Origin: Xylophilus sp.
Lineage (GTDB): Bacteria > Pseudomonadota > Gammaproteobacteria > Burkholderiales > Burkholderiaceae_C
NCBI GenBank assembly: GCA_009914555.1
Contig: WNDY01000006.1
Location: 62,001 to 126,000, forward strand
Direction: 5' to 3'
DNA: 64,000 nucleotides
Both the position numbers and the translations under genes were made by a program. The notes under the pieces were generated by a model. That model was not told where the DNA came from and made no database searches. It saw only the letters and a program-made list of their open reading frames with translations. Of this stretch, positions 30,153-39,322 are shown in pieces; the first letter of the stretch is position 1, and every line of letters begins with the position of its first letter.

Positions 30153-31475
30153 TCAGGCGTCGAGGCTCTGGCCGGTGCGATCCTGCGTGAAGGCAATGGC
30201 GATCAGGGAGACGAGGCTGCAGCCGATGATGAACAGGCCCACCGGCAGGTAGCTGCCATGATAGCGGGTGAGCAGCGCGGTCGCGATCAGCGGCAGCGGC
30301 CCGCCGACCAGCGCAGCCCCCACCTGGTAGCCGAGCGACACACCGGTGTAGCGCACGTCCGCCGGAAAGCTTTCGGCGAAGAAGGTGCCGAGCACCGAAC
30401 CGTAGGTGGCCCACACGATCGAGAAGCCGACCACCGCAGCCACGGTGGCCAGCGCGAGCGACCCCTGGTTGAGCAGCCAGAAGTACGGGAGTATGTAGAC
30501 CGCCATCGCCACGGTGCCCCAGGCGAACACCTTGCGCCGGCCGATGCGGTCGGACAGCGCGCCAAAGAACAGCATCACCGGCACGGCCAGCAACGCCGCC
30601 AGAAGCACCACGTTGAGCACATCGACCCGCTTGTAGCCCAGTCCTACCAGATAGGAGATGGTGAAGGTGGCGAACAGGAAGAAGGTGGACGTCTCGACGA
30701 ACTTGGCACCGATCACGATGAGCACGGCGCGGCGATGCCTGGTGAGCGTTTCGAGCAGCGGCACCTTCCTGGAAGTGCCGGTGCGCGCGATGCGCCGGAA
30801 CGACGGGGTCTCGTCCACACGGTTGCGGATCCACATGCCGATGAGAACCAGCACGATCGACAGCACGAACGGAATGCGCCAGCCGTAGGAGAGGAAGGCT
30901 TCCTCGGAGAAAAAGATGCTGAGACCCGAAGTCGCCAGGTTGCCCAGCGCCAGGCCGAACAGCGCGCCCGTCTGCGGCACCGCGCCGTAGAAGCCGCGGC
31001 GCTGCGGCGGCGAATACTCGACCGCGAGCAGCACGCCACCACCCCATTCGCCGCCCAGCGCCAGCCCCTGCAGCAGGCGCAACACGGTGAGCAGGATGGG
31101 TGCCCATGCGCCGATCGTTTCGTAAGTCGGCGTCAGGCCGATGAGCACGGTCGACAGACCCATGATCGACAGCGTGATCACCAGGGTCTTCTTGCGGCCC
31201 ACACGGTCGCCTATGTGTGAGAAGACGATGCCGCCGATCGGCCGGATCAGAAAGGCCAGCGCGAACGAGGCCAGCGCCAGCAACTGGCTGGTGACCGGGT
31301 CGGCGGACGGGAAGAAGAGCCGACCGAAGACGATGGCCGACATGGTTCCGTAGAGGAAGTAGTCGTACCACTCGATGGTGCTGCCGATGGCGCTGCCCCA
31401 GAGGGCGCGGCGCCGGTCTGCATCGCTGATGAGTTGGTGGCCGGCTGCGGCGGCGGCGGATGCGATGGCTGCCAT
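30153..31475 (-). CDS. MFS transporter, metabolite:H+ symporter (MHS) type
   Basis: Twelve-helix inner-membrane proton symporter, probably for an aromatic or organic acid. The 440-aa protein has the MHS signatures STIEWYDYFLYG near the N-terminus, GDRVGRKKTLV between helices 2 and 3, and the repeat DRIGRRKVFAWG in the C half. The ATG at 31475 has an AAGAAAAAGA purine stretch upstream; the ATG at 31511 has none and would add 12 His-rich residues. Located between dmpG and the IclR gene, which suggests it imports the pathway's substrate. Confidence 0.92.
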   Translation of the reverse strand: MAAIASAAAAAGHQLISDADRRRALWGSAIGSTIEWYDYFLYGTMSAIVFGRLFFPSADPVTSQLLALASFALAFLIRPIGGIVFSHIGDRVGRKKTLVITLSIMGLSTVLIGLTPTYETIGAWAPILLTVLRLLQGLALGGEWGGGVLLAVEYSPPQRRGFYGAVPQTGALFGLALGNLATSGLSIFFSEEAFLSYGWRIPFVLSIVLVLIGMWIRNRVDETPSFRRIARTGTSRKVPLLETLTRHRRAVLIVIGAKFVETSTFFLFATFTISYLVGLGYKRVDVLNVVLLAALLAVPVMLFFGALSDRIGRRKVFAWGTVAMAVYILPYFWLLNQGSLALATVAAVVGFSIVWATYGSVLGTFFAESFPADVRYTGVSLGYQVGAALVGGPLPLIATALLTRYHGSYLPVGLFIIGCSLVSLIAIAFTQDRTGQSLDA

Positions 31476-31540
31476 GACGTCTTTTTCTTGGTGGTGATGC
31501 TTGAGGGGCATGGCGTCGGCCCGGCGGGCCGGCGCCGCTG

Positions 31541-32569
31541 TCAGGCGCGCGCGGGCGACCGGGACTGGAGAAGATCGAGCGCCACGTCGACGATCATGTC
31601 CTCCTGGCCACCCACCATCTTGCGCCGGCCCAGTTCGACGAGGATGTCGACCGTCTTGATGCCGTAGCGGCGCGAGGCGGCCTCCGCATGGCGCAGGAAG
31701 CTGCTGTAGACGCCCGCATAGCCCAGCGCGAGCGTCTCGCGGTCCACCCGCACCGGCCGGTCCTGCAGCGGGCGCACGATGTCGTCGGCGGCGTCCATGA
31801 GCTTGTAGAGGTCGGTGCCGTGGTTCCAGCCCAGCCGCTCGGCCGCGGCGATGAAGACCTCCAGCGGCGCGTTGCCCGCGCCCGCGCCCATGCCGGCGAG
31901 GCTGGCGTCCACGCGGTCGCAGCCCTCCTCCACCGCGACGATGGAGTTGGCCACGCCCAGGCTGAGGTTGTGGTGGGCGTGCATGCCTGTCTGCGTCGCC
32001 GGGTCGAGCACGTCCTTGAGCGCGCGAAAGCGCTCGCGCACGTCCTGCATGCCCAGGGCGCCTCCGGAGTCGACGACGTAGATCGTGGTGGCGCCATAGC
32101 TTTCCATCTTCCTGGCTTCCACGGCGAGGTTCTGCGGCGTGGTCAGGTGGCTCATCATGAGGAAGCCCACGGTGTCCATGCCGAGCTTGCGCGCGTATTC
32201 GATGTGCTGGCGCGAGACGTCGGCCTCGGTGCAGTGCGTGGCCACGCGCACGATGCGCGCGCCGGCGTCGTAGGCAGCCCTGAGGTCGTGCACGGTGCCG
32301 ATGCCCGGCAGCAGCAGCGTGGCGATCTGCGCGTGCTTCACCACGCTGGCCACGGCCTCGATCCATTCGAGGTCGGTGTGCGCGCCGAAGCCGTAGTTGA
32401 AGCTGCTGCCCTGCAGGCCGTCGCCGTGCGCGACCTCGATCGAATCGACCCGGGCCTCGTCGAGCGCCTGCGCGATGCGGCGGACCTGTTCGACCGAGTA
32501 CTGGTGGCGGATCGCGTGGCTGCCGTCGCGCAGCGTCACGTCGGAGATGTAGATTTTCTTGCTCGTCAT
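31541..32569 (-). CDS. dmpG: 4-hydroxy-2-oxovalerate aldolase
   Basis: Splits 4-hydroxy-2-oxovalerate to pyruvate and acetaldehyde, the penultimate step of meta-cleavage of aromatics. The 342-aa protein has the DRE-TIM start [18 protein letters not shown], the metal-binding HAHHNLSLG, and a C-terminal communication domain ([16 protein letters not shown]). In this family the toxic aldehyde is channelled to its partner dehydrogenase, encoded 4 bp upstream. Could equally be named mhpE or bphI. Confidence 0.94.
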   Translation of the reverse strand: MTSKKIYISDVTLRDGSHAIRHQYSVEQVRRIAQALDEARVDSIEVAHGDGLQGSSFNYGFGAHTDLEWIEAVASVVKHAQIATLLLPGIGTVHDLRAAYDAGARIVRVATHCTEADVSRQHIEYARKLGMDTVGFLMMSHLTTPQNLAVEARKMESYGATTIYVVDSGGALGMQDVRERFRALKDVLDPATQTGMHAHHNLSLGVANSIVAVEEGCDRVDASLAGMGAGAGNAPLEVFIAAAERLGWNHGTDLYKLMDAADDIVRPLQDRPVRVDRETLALGYAGVYSSFLRHAEAASRRYGIKTVDILVELGRRKMVGGQEDMIVDVALDLLQSRSPARA

Positions 32570-32573
32570 GGCG

Positions 32574-33518
32574 TCAGGCTCCGGTGTGGGCCGCTGCGAT
32601 GCGCTCGGCGCAGGCCAGCGCGGCCGAGGTCATGATGTCGAGGTTGCCGGCATAGGCCGGCAGGTAGTGCGCGGCGCCCTCGACTTCGAGGAACACCGAG
32701 GTCTTGAGGCCAGAGAGGCGGCCCAGGCCCGGCACGTTGACCGGCGCGGAGGCCGGGATGTGCTCGAACTGCACCTTCTGCTTGAGCCGGTAGCCCGGCA
32801 CGTAGCCCTGCACGGTGGCGACCATCTCGTGGATGGAACGCTCCACCGCCGCCTCGTCGGCCTCCTCGGACAGCACGAACACCGTGTCGCGCATGATGAG
32901 CGGCGGCTCCGCCGGATTGAGGATGATGATCGCCTTGCCGCGCCGCGCGCCGCCGAGCTTCTCGATGGCCTTGGACGTCGTCTCGGTGAACTCGTCGATG
33001 TTGGCGCGCGTGCCGGGGCCGGCGGACTTGCTGGAAATCGAAGCCACGATCTCGCCGTAGTGCACCTGCGCCACGCGCGAAACGGCCGCCACGATCGGGA
33101 TCGTGGCCTGGCCGCCGCAAGTGACCATGTTGATGTTGGGCGCGTCGAGTTTGGCGTTGAGGTTGATCGCCGGGATCACGTAGGGGCCGATGGCCGCCGG
33201 CGTGAGGTCGATCACCTTGATGCCGTGCGGCTGCAGCAGCGCGTTGTGCTTCGCGTGGGCGCCGGCCGAGGTGGCGTCGAACACGATGCCGATGTCCCCG
33301 AAGCCGTCGAGGGCCAGCAGCCCCTCGATGCCGCCGGCGGTGGTGGGCACGCCCAGCCGCGCGGCCCGCGCCAGCCCGTCGGAGGCCGGGTCGATGCCGA
33401 CCAGCGCTCCCGCCTCGATGCGCCGGCCGTGGCGCAGGATCTTGATCAACAGGTCGGTGCCGATGTTGCCCGAGCCGATGATGGCCGCTTTGGTCTTGGT
33501 GGTGGTTGTCTCTGCCAT
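32574..33518 (-). CDS. dmpF: Acetaldehyde dehydrogenase (CoA-acylating)
   Basis: Oxidises the acetaldehyde released by DmpG to acetyl-CoA with NAD+ and CoA. The 314-aa protein from the ATG at 33518 starts [20 protein letters not shown], a Rossmann motif. The catalytic cysteine lies in [29 protein letters not shown] and [15 protein letters not shown] match the DmpF/MhpF family. An upstream ATG at 33566 would add 16 basic residues and was rejected. First gene of the operon; a large palindrome lies 83 bp upstream. Confidence 0.94.
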   Translation of the reverse strand: MAETTTTKTKAAIIGSGNIGTDLLIKILRHGRRIEAGALVGIDPASDGLARAARLGVPTTAGGIEGLLALDGFGDIGIVFDATSAGAHAKHNALLQPHGIKVIDLTPAAIGPYVIPAINLNAKLDAPNINMVTCGGQATIPIVAAVSRVAQVHYGEIVASISSKSAGPGTRANIDEFTETTSKAIEKLGGARRGKAIIILNPAEPPLIMRDTVFVLSEEADEAAVERSIHEMVATVQGYVPGYRLKQKVQFEHIPASAPVNVPGLGRLSGLKTSVFLEVEGAAHYLPAYAGNLDIMTSAALACAERIAAAHTGA

Positions 33519-33600
33519 GGGTGAACTCCGTCGCGCCGTGCGCATGGGCGTGGGCCGGACCGCCACACGCCTGGGGGTCGAAGTCTAGGCAGGATTTTCA

Positions 33601-33643
33601 GAATTATCAACATATGAATGATTTACTCATATATTGATAATTC
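33601..33643. promoter_or_regulatory. 43-bp palindrome upstream of dmpF
   Basis: Arms GAATTATCAACATATGA (33601-33617) and TCATATATTGATAATTC (33627-33643) are complementary at 16 of 17 positions around a 9-bp centre. The site is strikingly AT-rich in a GC-rich genome and lies between dmpF and the efflux operon's last gene, both on the minus strand. It could be the operator of the IclR regulator or a terminator for upstream transcription; no T-run is visible. Confidence 0.6.
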
Positions 33644-33689
33644 CAAAGAAAACTCGCCACGGGGCGGGCTCCGCGGGCCGAGGCGCGGC

Positions 33690-35156
33690 CTATTGCGGTC
33701 CTGCGGCCTCCCAGCCGCCGCCGAGCGCGAGGAACAGCGCGATCTGGTCGGCTGCGAGCTGGGCATCGGAGGCGGCCAGCGCCGCTTCGCTGGCGGCCAG
33801 GCCGCGCTCGGCATCGAGCGCGTCGAGGTAGCCGGTGCGGCCGTTGCGGTAGAGCGCGCGGGCCTGCCCGGCCACGGTCGCGCTGGCGTCGCGCGCGGCC
33901 TGCAGCTCGGCATGGCGGTCCAGCTCGCGGGCGTAGGCCGACAGCGCCGTTTCCGTTTCGCGCAGCGCCGTGAGCACCGTGCCGTCGAACTTCGCCAGCG
34001 CCGCGCGCGTGCCGGCCTCCGCCTGCGCGATGCGGGCCTGGGCGACGCCGGTGTTCGGGATGGTCCACGAGATCAACGGCCCCAGGCTCCAGCTGAAGGT
34101 GTCGCCGCGGCCGAAGCCGGTGGCCGGGCCGACCGAGCCGGTCGACAGGCCGAGCTGCACCTTCGGATAGAGATCGGCCGTCGCCACGCCGATGCGGGCC
34201 GTGGCTTCGGCCAGGCTGCGTTCGGCCTGGCGCACGTCGGGCCGGCGGCGCAGCAGTGCTGCGCCGTCGCCCACGGGGATGGTGGCCGCCACGCGCGGCG
34301 GCGTGCTGCAGCCTGCCACGTCGGCCGGCACGTCCTGCGGCAGCGCGCCGGTCAGCGTTGCGAGCCGGTAGAGCGCGGCCTGGCGCTCGGCCTCCAGCGG
34401 CGGCAGCGCGGCGCCGAGCTGCCGCAGCTGCGCCTCGGCGCGCGAGGTGTCGATCACGCCGGCGCGGCCGGCCTGCTGCAGGCGCTCGGTTACGCCGAGG
34501 GCCTCGCGCTGGATCTCCAGCGAGCGGCGCGCACTCTGCAGCTTCAGGCCCGCCGAGCAGACGTCGGCATAAGCACGCGCGGTGCCGGCCGCGACGGTGA
34601 CGCGGGCCAGGTCGAGCGCAGCCTGCGCGGCTTCGGTACCGGCCGCGGCGGCTTCGGACGCGCGGCGCAGCTGACCGAACAGGTCGAGCTGGTACGAGAC
34701 GCCGGCACTGGCGCTGTAATGGAACGCGTTGGGCGGTTCGTAACCCGGCTGCAGCAGCGACAGGCCCGAGACGTGGCCATACGACGGACCGCCGCTGACG
34801 GTGGCCTGGGGGCGCCGCGCACCGGCGGCTTCCTCCTCGACGGCGCGCACGCGTTCAAGGTTGGCCACGGCCTGGCGCAGGTCGGTGTTGCGCTCCAGCG
34901 CCCGGGTGACGAGGCCGTCGAGCCGCGCGTCGTCGTACAGGCGCCACCAGCGGTCGGGCAGCGGCGCGGCGGCGTAGAGACCGGCCTGGGCCTGGGCGAA
35001 CGGCCGGGCCGCGCCGGGCCGGTGGATGGCGGCATCGGCGGGCACGGCATAGTCCGGTCCGACCGGCGCCGTGCCGCAGGCGGCCAGCAGCGCGGCGGCG
35101 GCCACGGCCGCCAGCCGCTGCGCAAGGGTCCTTGCCGCAGACTGCATGGTGCTCAT
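33690..35156 (-). CDS. NodT-family outer membrane efflux lipoprotein
   Basis: Outer-membrane channel of a tripartite exporter. The 488-aa protein has a lipoprotein signal peptide with lipobox LLAAC near residue 26, then CGTAPVGPDYAVPADAAI typical of RND/FUSC outer-membrane factors. Two outer-membrane-efflux repeats follow (for example TDLRQAVANLERVRAVEEEA and ALSAYARELDRHAELQAARD). The start overlaps the HlyD gene's stop as ATGA. Last gene of the operon FUSC-DUF1656-HlyD-NodT. Confidence 0.93.
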   Translation of the reverse strand: MSTMQSAARTLAQRLAAVAAAALLAACGTAPVGPDYAVPADAAIHRPGAARPFAQAQAGLYAAAPLPDRWWRLYDDARLDGLVTRALERNTDLRQAVANLERVRAVEEEAAGARRPQATVSGGPSYGHVSGLSLLQPGYEPPNAFHYSASAGVSYQLDLFGQLRRASEAAAAGTEAAQAALDLARVTVAAGTARAYADVCSAGLKLQSARRSLEIQREALGVTERLQQAGRAGVIDTSRAEAQLRQLGAALPPLEAERQAALYRLATLTGALPQDVPADVAGCSTPPRVAATIPVGDGAALLRRRPDVRQAERSLAEATARIGVATADLYPKVQLGLSTGSVGPATGFGRGDTFSWSLGPLISWTIPNTGVAQARIAQAEAGTRAALAKFDGTVLTALRETETALSAYARELDRHAELQAARDASATVAGQARALYRNGRTGYLDALDAERGLAASEAALAASDAQLAADQIALFLALGGGWEAAGPQ

Positions 35157-36148
35157 CCCTTCGTGGCCGAGCCGCGCTCGACCACCTGCACCGTCACCGT
35201 CTGGCCGGCCACGAGGCGCGCGCCCTCGGGCAGCGCGTCGAGCTGCACCCGCACCGGAATGCGCTGGGCCAGCCGCACCCAGTTGAACGTCGGGTTCACG
35301 CTGGGCAGCAGGTTGGCGCTGGTGGAGCGGTCGCGGTCGGCGATGCCGGCGGCCACGCTGGCCACGGTGCCTCCGATCTCGCCGCCGCCCATCGGCAGCA
35401 CGCGCACCCGGTCGCCGACATGGATGCGCGGCAGCTTGGTCTCCTCGAAATAGCCTTCGACGTAGATCGACTGCGTATCGACCAGCGCCAGCACCGCATG
35501 GCCCGCCGCGGCATAGGCGCCCTGGCGCAGGTCCAGGTTGGTGACCAGGCCGCCGGTGGGGGCGCGCACTTCGGCGCGGGCCAGGTTCAGCCGGGCGTTG
35601 GCCAGCGCCACCTCGGCCTGCGTGACGGCGGCGCGGGCCTGGGCCACGGCCGACTCCGCCTGCGTCACGCCCGAGCGGGCCTGCTCGGCGCGGGCATGGG
35701 TCTGCTCGCGCGTCTCGCGCGACACGAGTTCGCCCAGCGCGGCGTTGCGGGCGTCCTCGCGCTGCGCCTGGCCGAGCGTGGTCTGCTGCGTCGCCAGCGC
35801 TGCGCGCTGCGCGCCCAGCGCGGCCTGCGCCGCGGCCAGGGCGGCCTCGGCCTGGCTCTGGGCCAGCGCATAGCGGGCGCGGTTCACTTCGAACAGCAGC
35901 GCGCCGGCGGCCACCGGCTGGTTGTCCTGGATCGGCACGGCGGTCACGAGGCCCGAGACGTCGGGCGCGATCTGCACGACGTTGGCGCGCACGCGGCCGT
36001 CGCGGGTCCAGGGTTGGAGCTCGTAGTGGTCCCACAGCCGCAGGCCGGCGAACACGGCCGCGGCCAGGACGGCCAGGGTGACGGCGACGCGGGCGGCAGA
36101 CGCGAGCCGGGGGTGGTCGGCGGCGAACGGAGCGGCTTTCATCGGCAT
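35153..36148 (-). CDS. HlyD/EmrA-type periplasmic adaptor, AaeA-like
   Basis: Membrane-fusion protein linking the FUSC pump to the NodT channel. The 331-aa protein has one N-terminal membrane anchor (about residues 19-38). A biotinyl-lipoyl-like half-motif follows (VVQIAPDVSGLVTAVPIQDN), then a long Ala/Gln-rich coiled-coil hairpin (about 85-185) and a beta-barrel domain (IYVEGYFEETKLPRIHVGDR). Sits between DUF1656 and NodT genes. Confidence 0.93.
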   Translation of the reverse strand: MPMKAAPFAADHPRLASAARVAVTLAVLAAAVFAGLRLWDHYELQPWTRDGRVRANVVQIAPDVSGLVTAVPIQDNQPVAAGALLFEVNRARYALAQSQAEAALAAAQAALGAQRAALATQQTTLGQAQREDARNAALGELVSRETREQTHARAEQARSGVTQAESAVAQARAAVTQAEVALANARLNLARAEVRAPTGGLVTNLDLRQGAYAAAGHAVLALVDTQSIYVEGYFEETKLPRIHVGDRVRVLPMGGGEIGGTVASVAAGIADRDRSTSANLLPSVNPTFNWVRLAQRIPVRVQLDALPEGARLVAGQTVTVQVVERGSATKG

Positions 36149-36157
36149 GGCTTTCTT

Positions 36158-36361
36158 TCAGAACAACAGGGTGAGGCGCACGAGCGCATAGAGCAGCAGC
36201 ACGTACAGCGAGATATCGAACAGCGCCGGATGCCAGACCCAGCGGTAGGCGCCGCTGGCCACCAGCAGGCGCCGCACGGCCCACAGCAGCGGCCAGGCCG
36301 CCAGCGCCAGCAGCATGAGCCAGGGCAGGTACAGGCCGTAGAAACTGGCTTCGCCGATCAT
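36158..36361 (-). CDS. DUF1656 small membrane protein, AaeX-like
   Basis: Small protein of 67 aa with two hydrophobic helices (about residues 8-32 and 46-65) that accompanies FUSC-type exporters. It begins MIGEASFYGLYLPWLMLLAL and contains HPALFDISLYVLLLY, typical of DUF1656/AaeX. Role unknown; it is consistently encoded with the pump. The start overlaps the FUSC stop by 4 bp, and the adaptor starts 9 bp later. Confidence 0.9.
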   Translation of the reverse strand: MIGEASFYGLYLPWLMLLALAAWPLLWAVRRLLVASGAYRWVWHPALFDISLYVLLLYALVRLTLLF

Positions 36362-38430
36362 GGCGGGGGGTCCTCCGACGTCAGGGTGGGTCCGAAGGCC
36401 GGCGGCGCATCGGGGAAGAGGTTGCGGCGCAGCCCGACCAGTGCGGTCACGGCGCTGCGTTGCACCGCAGGCGCGGGCACCGACAGCAAGTCGGCCAGCA
36501 GCCGGTCGATGCGCGACCGCAGCGCGGGCGGCGGCCGGGCCGGCCGGCGCTCGGCACGGGCGCGGAAGAAGTCGGCGATGCCGCCGAGCACGGCGGCGGC
36601 GGCGGCCTGCGGCAGTGCCGGCCGCGCGCGCTGCAGCGCCACGATGTCGGCGCCCATGCGCAGGTCGCGCAGCGTGTCGTCCGCCTGCACGCCCTCGACC
36701 GAGCCGCCGGCCTGCGCGATGCGCGGCGCCAGCAGGCCGGTGCGGTCGAGCATGCGCACCGCATAGCCGTCGGCGCCGGCGCCGAGCCGCGGCGCGGCGG
36801 CCAGGACGGCCAGCTCGCGCCAGGTGGCGCGCTGGATGCGGCGTGCGCCGATGTCCGCGCCAATGGAGCGCATCAGCCGCGTGACGCGGCCGGCCGCCAG
36901 CACGCCGCCGATCTGCCCGAGCATGCTGTTGGCAAAGCTCACCAGGTCGGCATTGGCGGTGTCGTGCAGTGCCAGCGTGCCGGCCACGCCGAACAGCATC
37001 GCCATGGCACCGAGGAAGTTGGCCGGCCGCGCCATGAAGCAGCCGATCAGCAAAAAGGTCGGCGCGCAGACCAGCACCAGCGAGACGAAATCGTGCACGG
37101 CCGGCATCAGCACCAGCACATAGACCGCCGAGATCGGCACCGACCAGAGCGTGAACTTGAGGAAGCCGTGGATCGCCGGCACCGGGTCATCCATCGCGGC
37201 GAAGAAGCTGCAGAAGATGGCGGCCATCATGGCGGCCACCGAACCGCTGGGCCAGCCGGTCAGGATCCAGACGGCGCAGCAGAGGCAGATGACCACGAAG
37301 GCGGCGAACGCCGACAGCAGCGCCAGCCCCCGGTCGCGGTGCAGTTCGCGGTCGCCCAGCGCCGCCACGCGGCGCGGCGGCCTGGCCGAAGTCAGGCCCG
37401 CGTCGATGTCGCGGCGCAGGCGGCGGCAGGCGTGCCAGCCGCTCACCAGTTCATCGAGGCGCTGCGCCAGCGCCAGCCGCAGCGCCTGCGGCCAGTCCGT
37501 GCCGGCCACGGTGCCCAGGCCGGCCACGGCCGTGCGCAGCGCGGCCAGTCCGCTGTCGTCCTTGGCAGCGAGCCAGGCCTCGGCATGTGCCAGCACAGCC
37601 GCCACGTCGGGCGGCAGCTTGCCATCGGCCGTGGTGGCGGCGAGCGCGTGGAGCCGGTCTTCCACGGCCGACAGCGAGGGCGTCAGGGCCGCGACCTGGT
37701 CCTGCATCGCGCGGATGGCGCCGACCGTCCAGCGCAGGTTGCCGGTGTCGAACGGCACGTGGGTGGACAGCAGGCGCAACTGGGTCAGGTCGCCCGCCAG
37801 GCGCTGGCGGTCGGCCTGCAGCACCTTGGCATCGCGGGCCGGCGACTGCCCGGTGCCGAACAGGTCGGCCAGCCACTGCCGCGCATCGCGTAGCGACCGG
37901 TCGAGCAGGCCCAGCACACTGGGCGCCAGACTCTGCGGCAGGACCAGGCTGTGGACCAGCGTGGCGCAGAGGATGCCCAGGCCGATCTCCTCGACGCGCG
38001 AGACGGCGGTATCGAACAGCGTGGCCGGCGTCTCCACCGTGGGAAAGCCGATCAGCGCCGCGGTGTAGCCCGCGAGCATGAAGGCATAGGAGCGCGGCGT
38101 GCGGTCCTGCAGCGACACGTACAGGCACACGGCCACCCAAAGCGCCAGCACCATCGACAGCAGCTCGGGCGCGTTGGCGAACAGCGGCACCAGCAGCAGC
38201 GTGGCCGTGCAGCCCACCAGCGTGCCGCAGAAGCGGAACAGCGCCTTGGACCGCACGGCGCCGGCCAGCGGATGCGCCACCACGTAGGCCGTGGTCAACG
38301 CCCAGAACGGCCGCGGCAGGCCGGCGCGGCTGGCCACGTACATGGCCAGCACCGCGCCGGCGAACGCCTTGGCGGAAAACAGCATCTCGGCCGCGCTGAA
38401 GCGCAGCGCGGATGGCCAGCGCAGGTTCAT
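36358..38430 (-). CDS. FUSC-family inner-membrane efflux protein, AaeB-like
   Basis: Aromatic-acid-exporter type pump. The 690-aa protein has two membrane blocks of about six helices each (roughly residues 15-165 and 370-520), separated and followed by soluble domains. The FUSC pattern is seen in RPFWALTTAYVVAHPLAGAV and the repeated equivalent ILTGWPSGSVAAMMAAIFCS. The ATG at 38430 has GGAGG 7 nt upstream. It follows the MarR gene by 58 bp in the same direction. Confidence 0.92.
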   Translation of the reverse strand: MNLRWPSALRFSAAEMLFSAKAFAGAVLAMYVASRAGLPRPFWALTTAYVVAHPLAGAVRSKALFRFCGTLVGCTATLLLVPLFANAPELLSMVLALWVAVCLYVSLQDRTPRSYAFMLAGYTAALIGFPTVETPATLFDTAVSRVEEIGLGILCATLVHSLVLPQSLAPSVLGLLDRSLRDARQWLADLFGTGQSPARDAKVLQADRQRLAGDLTQLRLLSTHVPFDTGNLRWTVGAIRAMQDQVAALTPSLSAVEDRLHALAATTADGKLPPDVAAVLAHAEAWLAAKDDSGLAALRTAVAGLGTVAGTDWPQALRLALAQRLDELVSGWHACRRLRRDIDAGLTSARPPRRVAALGDRELHRDRGLALLSAFAAFVVICLCCAVWILTGWPSGSVAAMMAAIFCSFFAAMDDPVPAIHGFLKFTLWSVPISAVYVLVLMPAVHDFVSLVLVCAPTFLLIGCFMARPANFLGAMAMLFGVAGTLALHDTANADLVSFANSMLGQIGGVLAAGRVTRLMRSIGADIGARRIQRATWRELAVLAAAPRLGAGADGYAVRMLDRTGLLAPRIAQAGGSVEGVQADDTLRDLRMGADIVALQRARPALPQAAAAAVLGGIADFFRARAERRPARPPPALRSRIDRLLADLLSVPAPAVQRSAVTALVGLRRNLFPDAPPAFGPTLTSEDPPP

Positions 38431-38488
38431 TGGATAACCTCCGCGCTGCGCGCTGCGGTGCGAGCGCCTTCGGACGGCCGGGCCGCGC

Positions 38489-38983
38489 TCATGCCGCGGG
38501 CGCCTGCGGCAGCTGGCAGCCGAGGTTGCCGGCCAGGGTGGTGAAGACGCGGGTGCAGGCGGCCACGTCGTCCTGGGAGACGCCGGCGAACAGCTCGTTG
38601 CGCAGCGCCGCCAGCGCCGCCTCGATCTTCGCGCAGGCGGCCTCGCCGGCGGGCGTGAGATGCAGCGTGCGCGCCCTGCGGTCGGCCGCGTCCTCGCGCC
38701 GCTCGATGAAGCCGCCCTCGACCAGCTGGTCCATCGAGCGCGCCAGCGACGGCGCCTCGACACCGATGTACTCGGCCAGCACGCCCTGGCGCAGCCCGTT
38801 GCCATGGCGGCCGACCATGACCAGCGGCCAGCCCATGGTCTGCGACAGGCCGACGTGGGCGATGGCCTTGTTGGCCGCGGCATGGTAGGCGCGGGTCAGC
38901 ACCGGCATGGCTGCGCTGATCGCCAGCAGCGAGAGTTCGTGGCGCCGCCGGGCGGACGGTGCGGTGGATGGAGGTGCAGACAT
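38489..38983 (-). CDS. MarR-family transcriptional regulator
   Basis: Predicted repressor of itself and of the efflux genes downstream. The 164-aa protein has a winged helix with GVLAEYIGVEAPSLARSMDQ as recognition region and the wing RREDAADRRARTLHLTPAGE, the MarR signature. An inverted repeat immediately upstream is a probable operator. Aromatic acids are likely inducers, given the pump family (inference). Confidence 0.93.
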   Translation of the reverse strand: MSAPPSTAPSARRRHELSLLAISAAMPVLTRAYHAAANKAIAHVGLSQTMGWPLVMVGRHGNGLRQGVLAEYIGVEAPSLARSMDQLVEGGFIERREDAADRRARTLHLTPAGEAACAKIEAALAALRNELFAGVSQDDVAACTRVFTTLAGNLGCQLPQAPAA

Positions 38984-39001
38984 GGCGGCAGCCTGGACAA
39001 C

Positions 39002-39023
39002 TAGATAGTTAGCTTGCTATCTA
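39002..39023. promoter_or_regulatory. Inverted-repeat operator upstream of the marR gene
   Basis: TAGATAG-8 bp-CTATCTA is a perfect 7-bp inverted repeat whose edge is 18 bp from the marR ATG. CATAAT just upstream on the minus strand could be the -10, putting the start site inside the repeat, as expected for MarR autorepression. Confidence 0.6.
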
Positions 39024-39092
39024 TTATGCCGCATCCACGCGGCGCGTGCAGCGCGGGCATGGCACGCGGCCGTCCGCCATGCGGTGCGGCAG

Positions 39093-39156
39093 GCATACCC
39101 CTGCCCTTATGCATCGGCAGCCATCTTGGCACATGCTCTGCAGACACATACCCCCG
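39093..39156. repeat. Two ATACCCC motifs in the marR/EEP intergenic region
   Basis: GCATACCCCT at 39093-39102 and ACATACCCCCG at 39146-39156. They lie in the 339-bp gap 38984-39322 between divergent genes. Apart from the MarR operator and these motifs, I see nothing in the gap. Confidence 0.5.
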
Positions 39157-39322
39157 TTTAATTGAAATTGCGTGCGGCGCGGCGCCGTGCCGCCGCAGAA
39201 GTCCACATGGGATCGGCCGCCCGTCCTACAGGCATGTCCACGGCCGGGCCGACAGAATCCCGCAGACTCGTTGGCGCGTGTGCCGCTGCGCACCGTCCCG
39301 TCCTGACCACCGTCCGCCCCGC

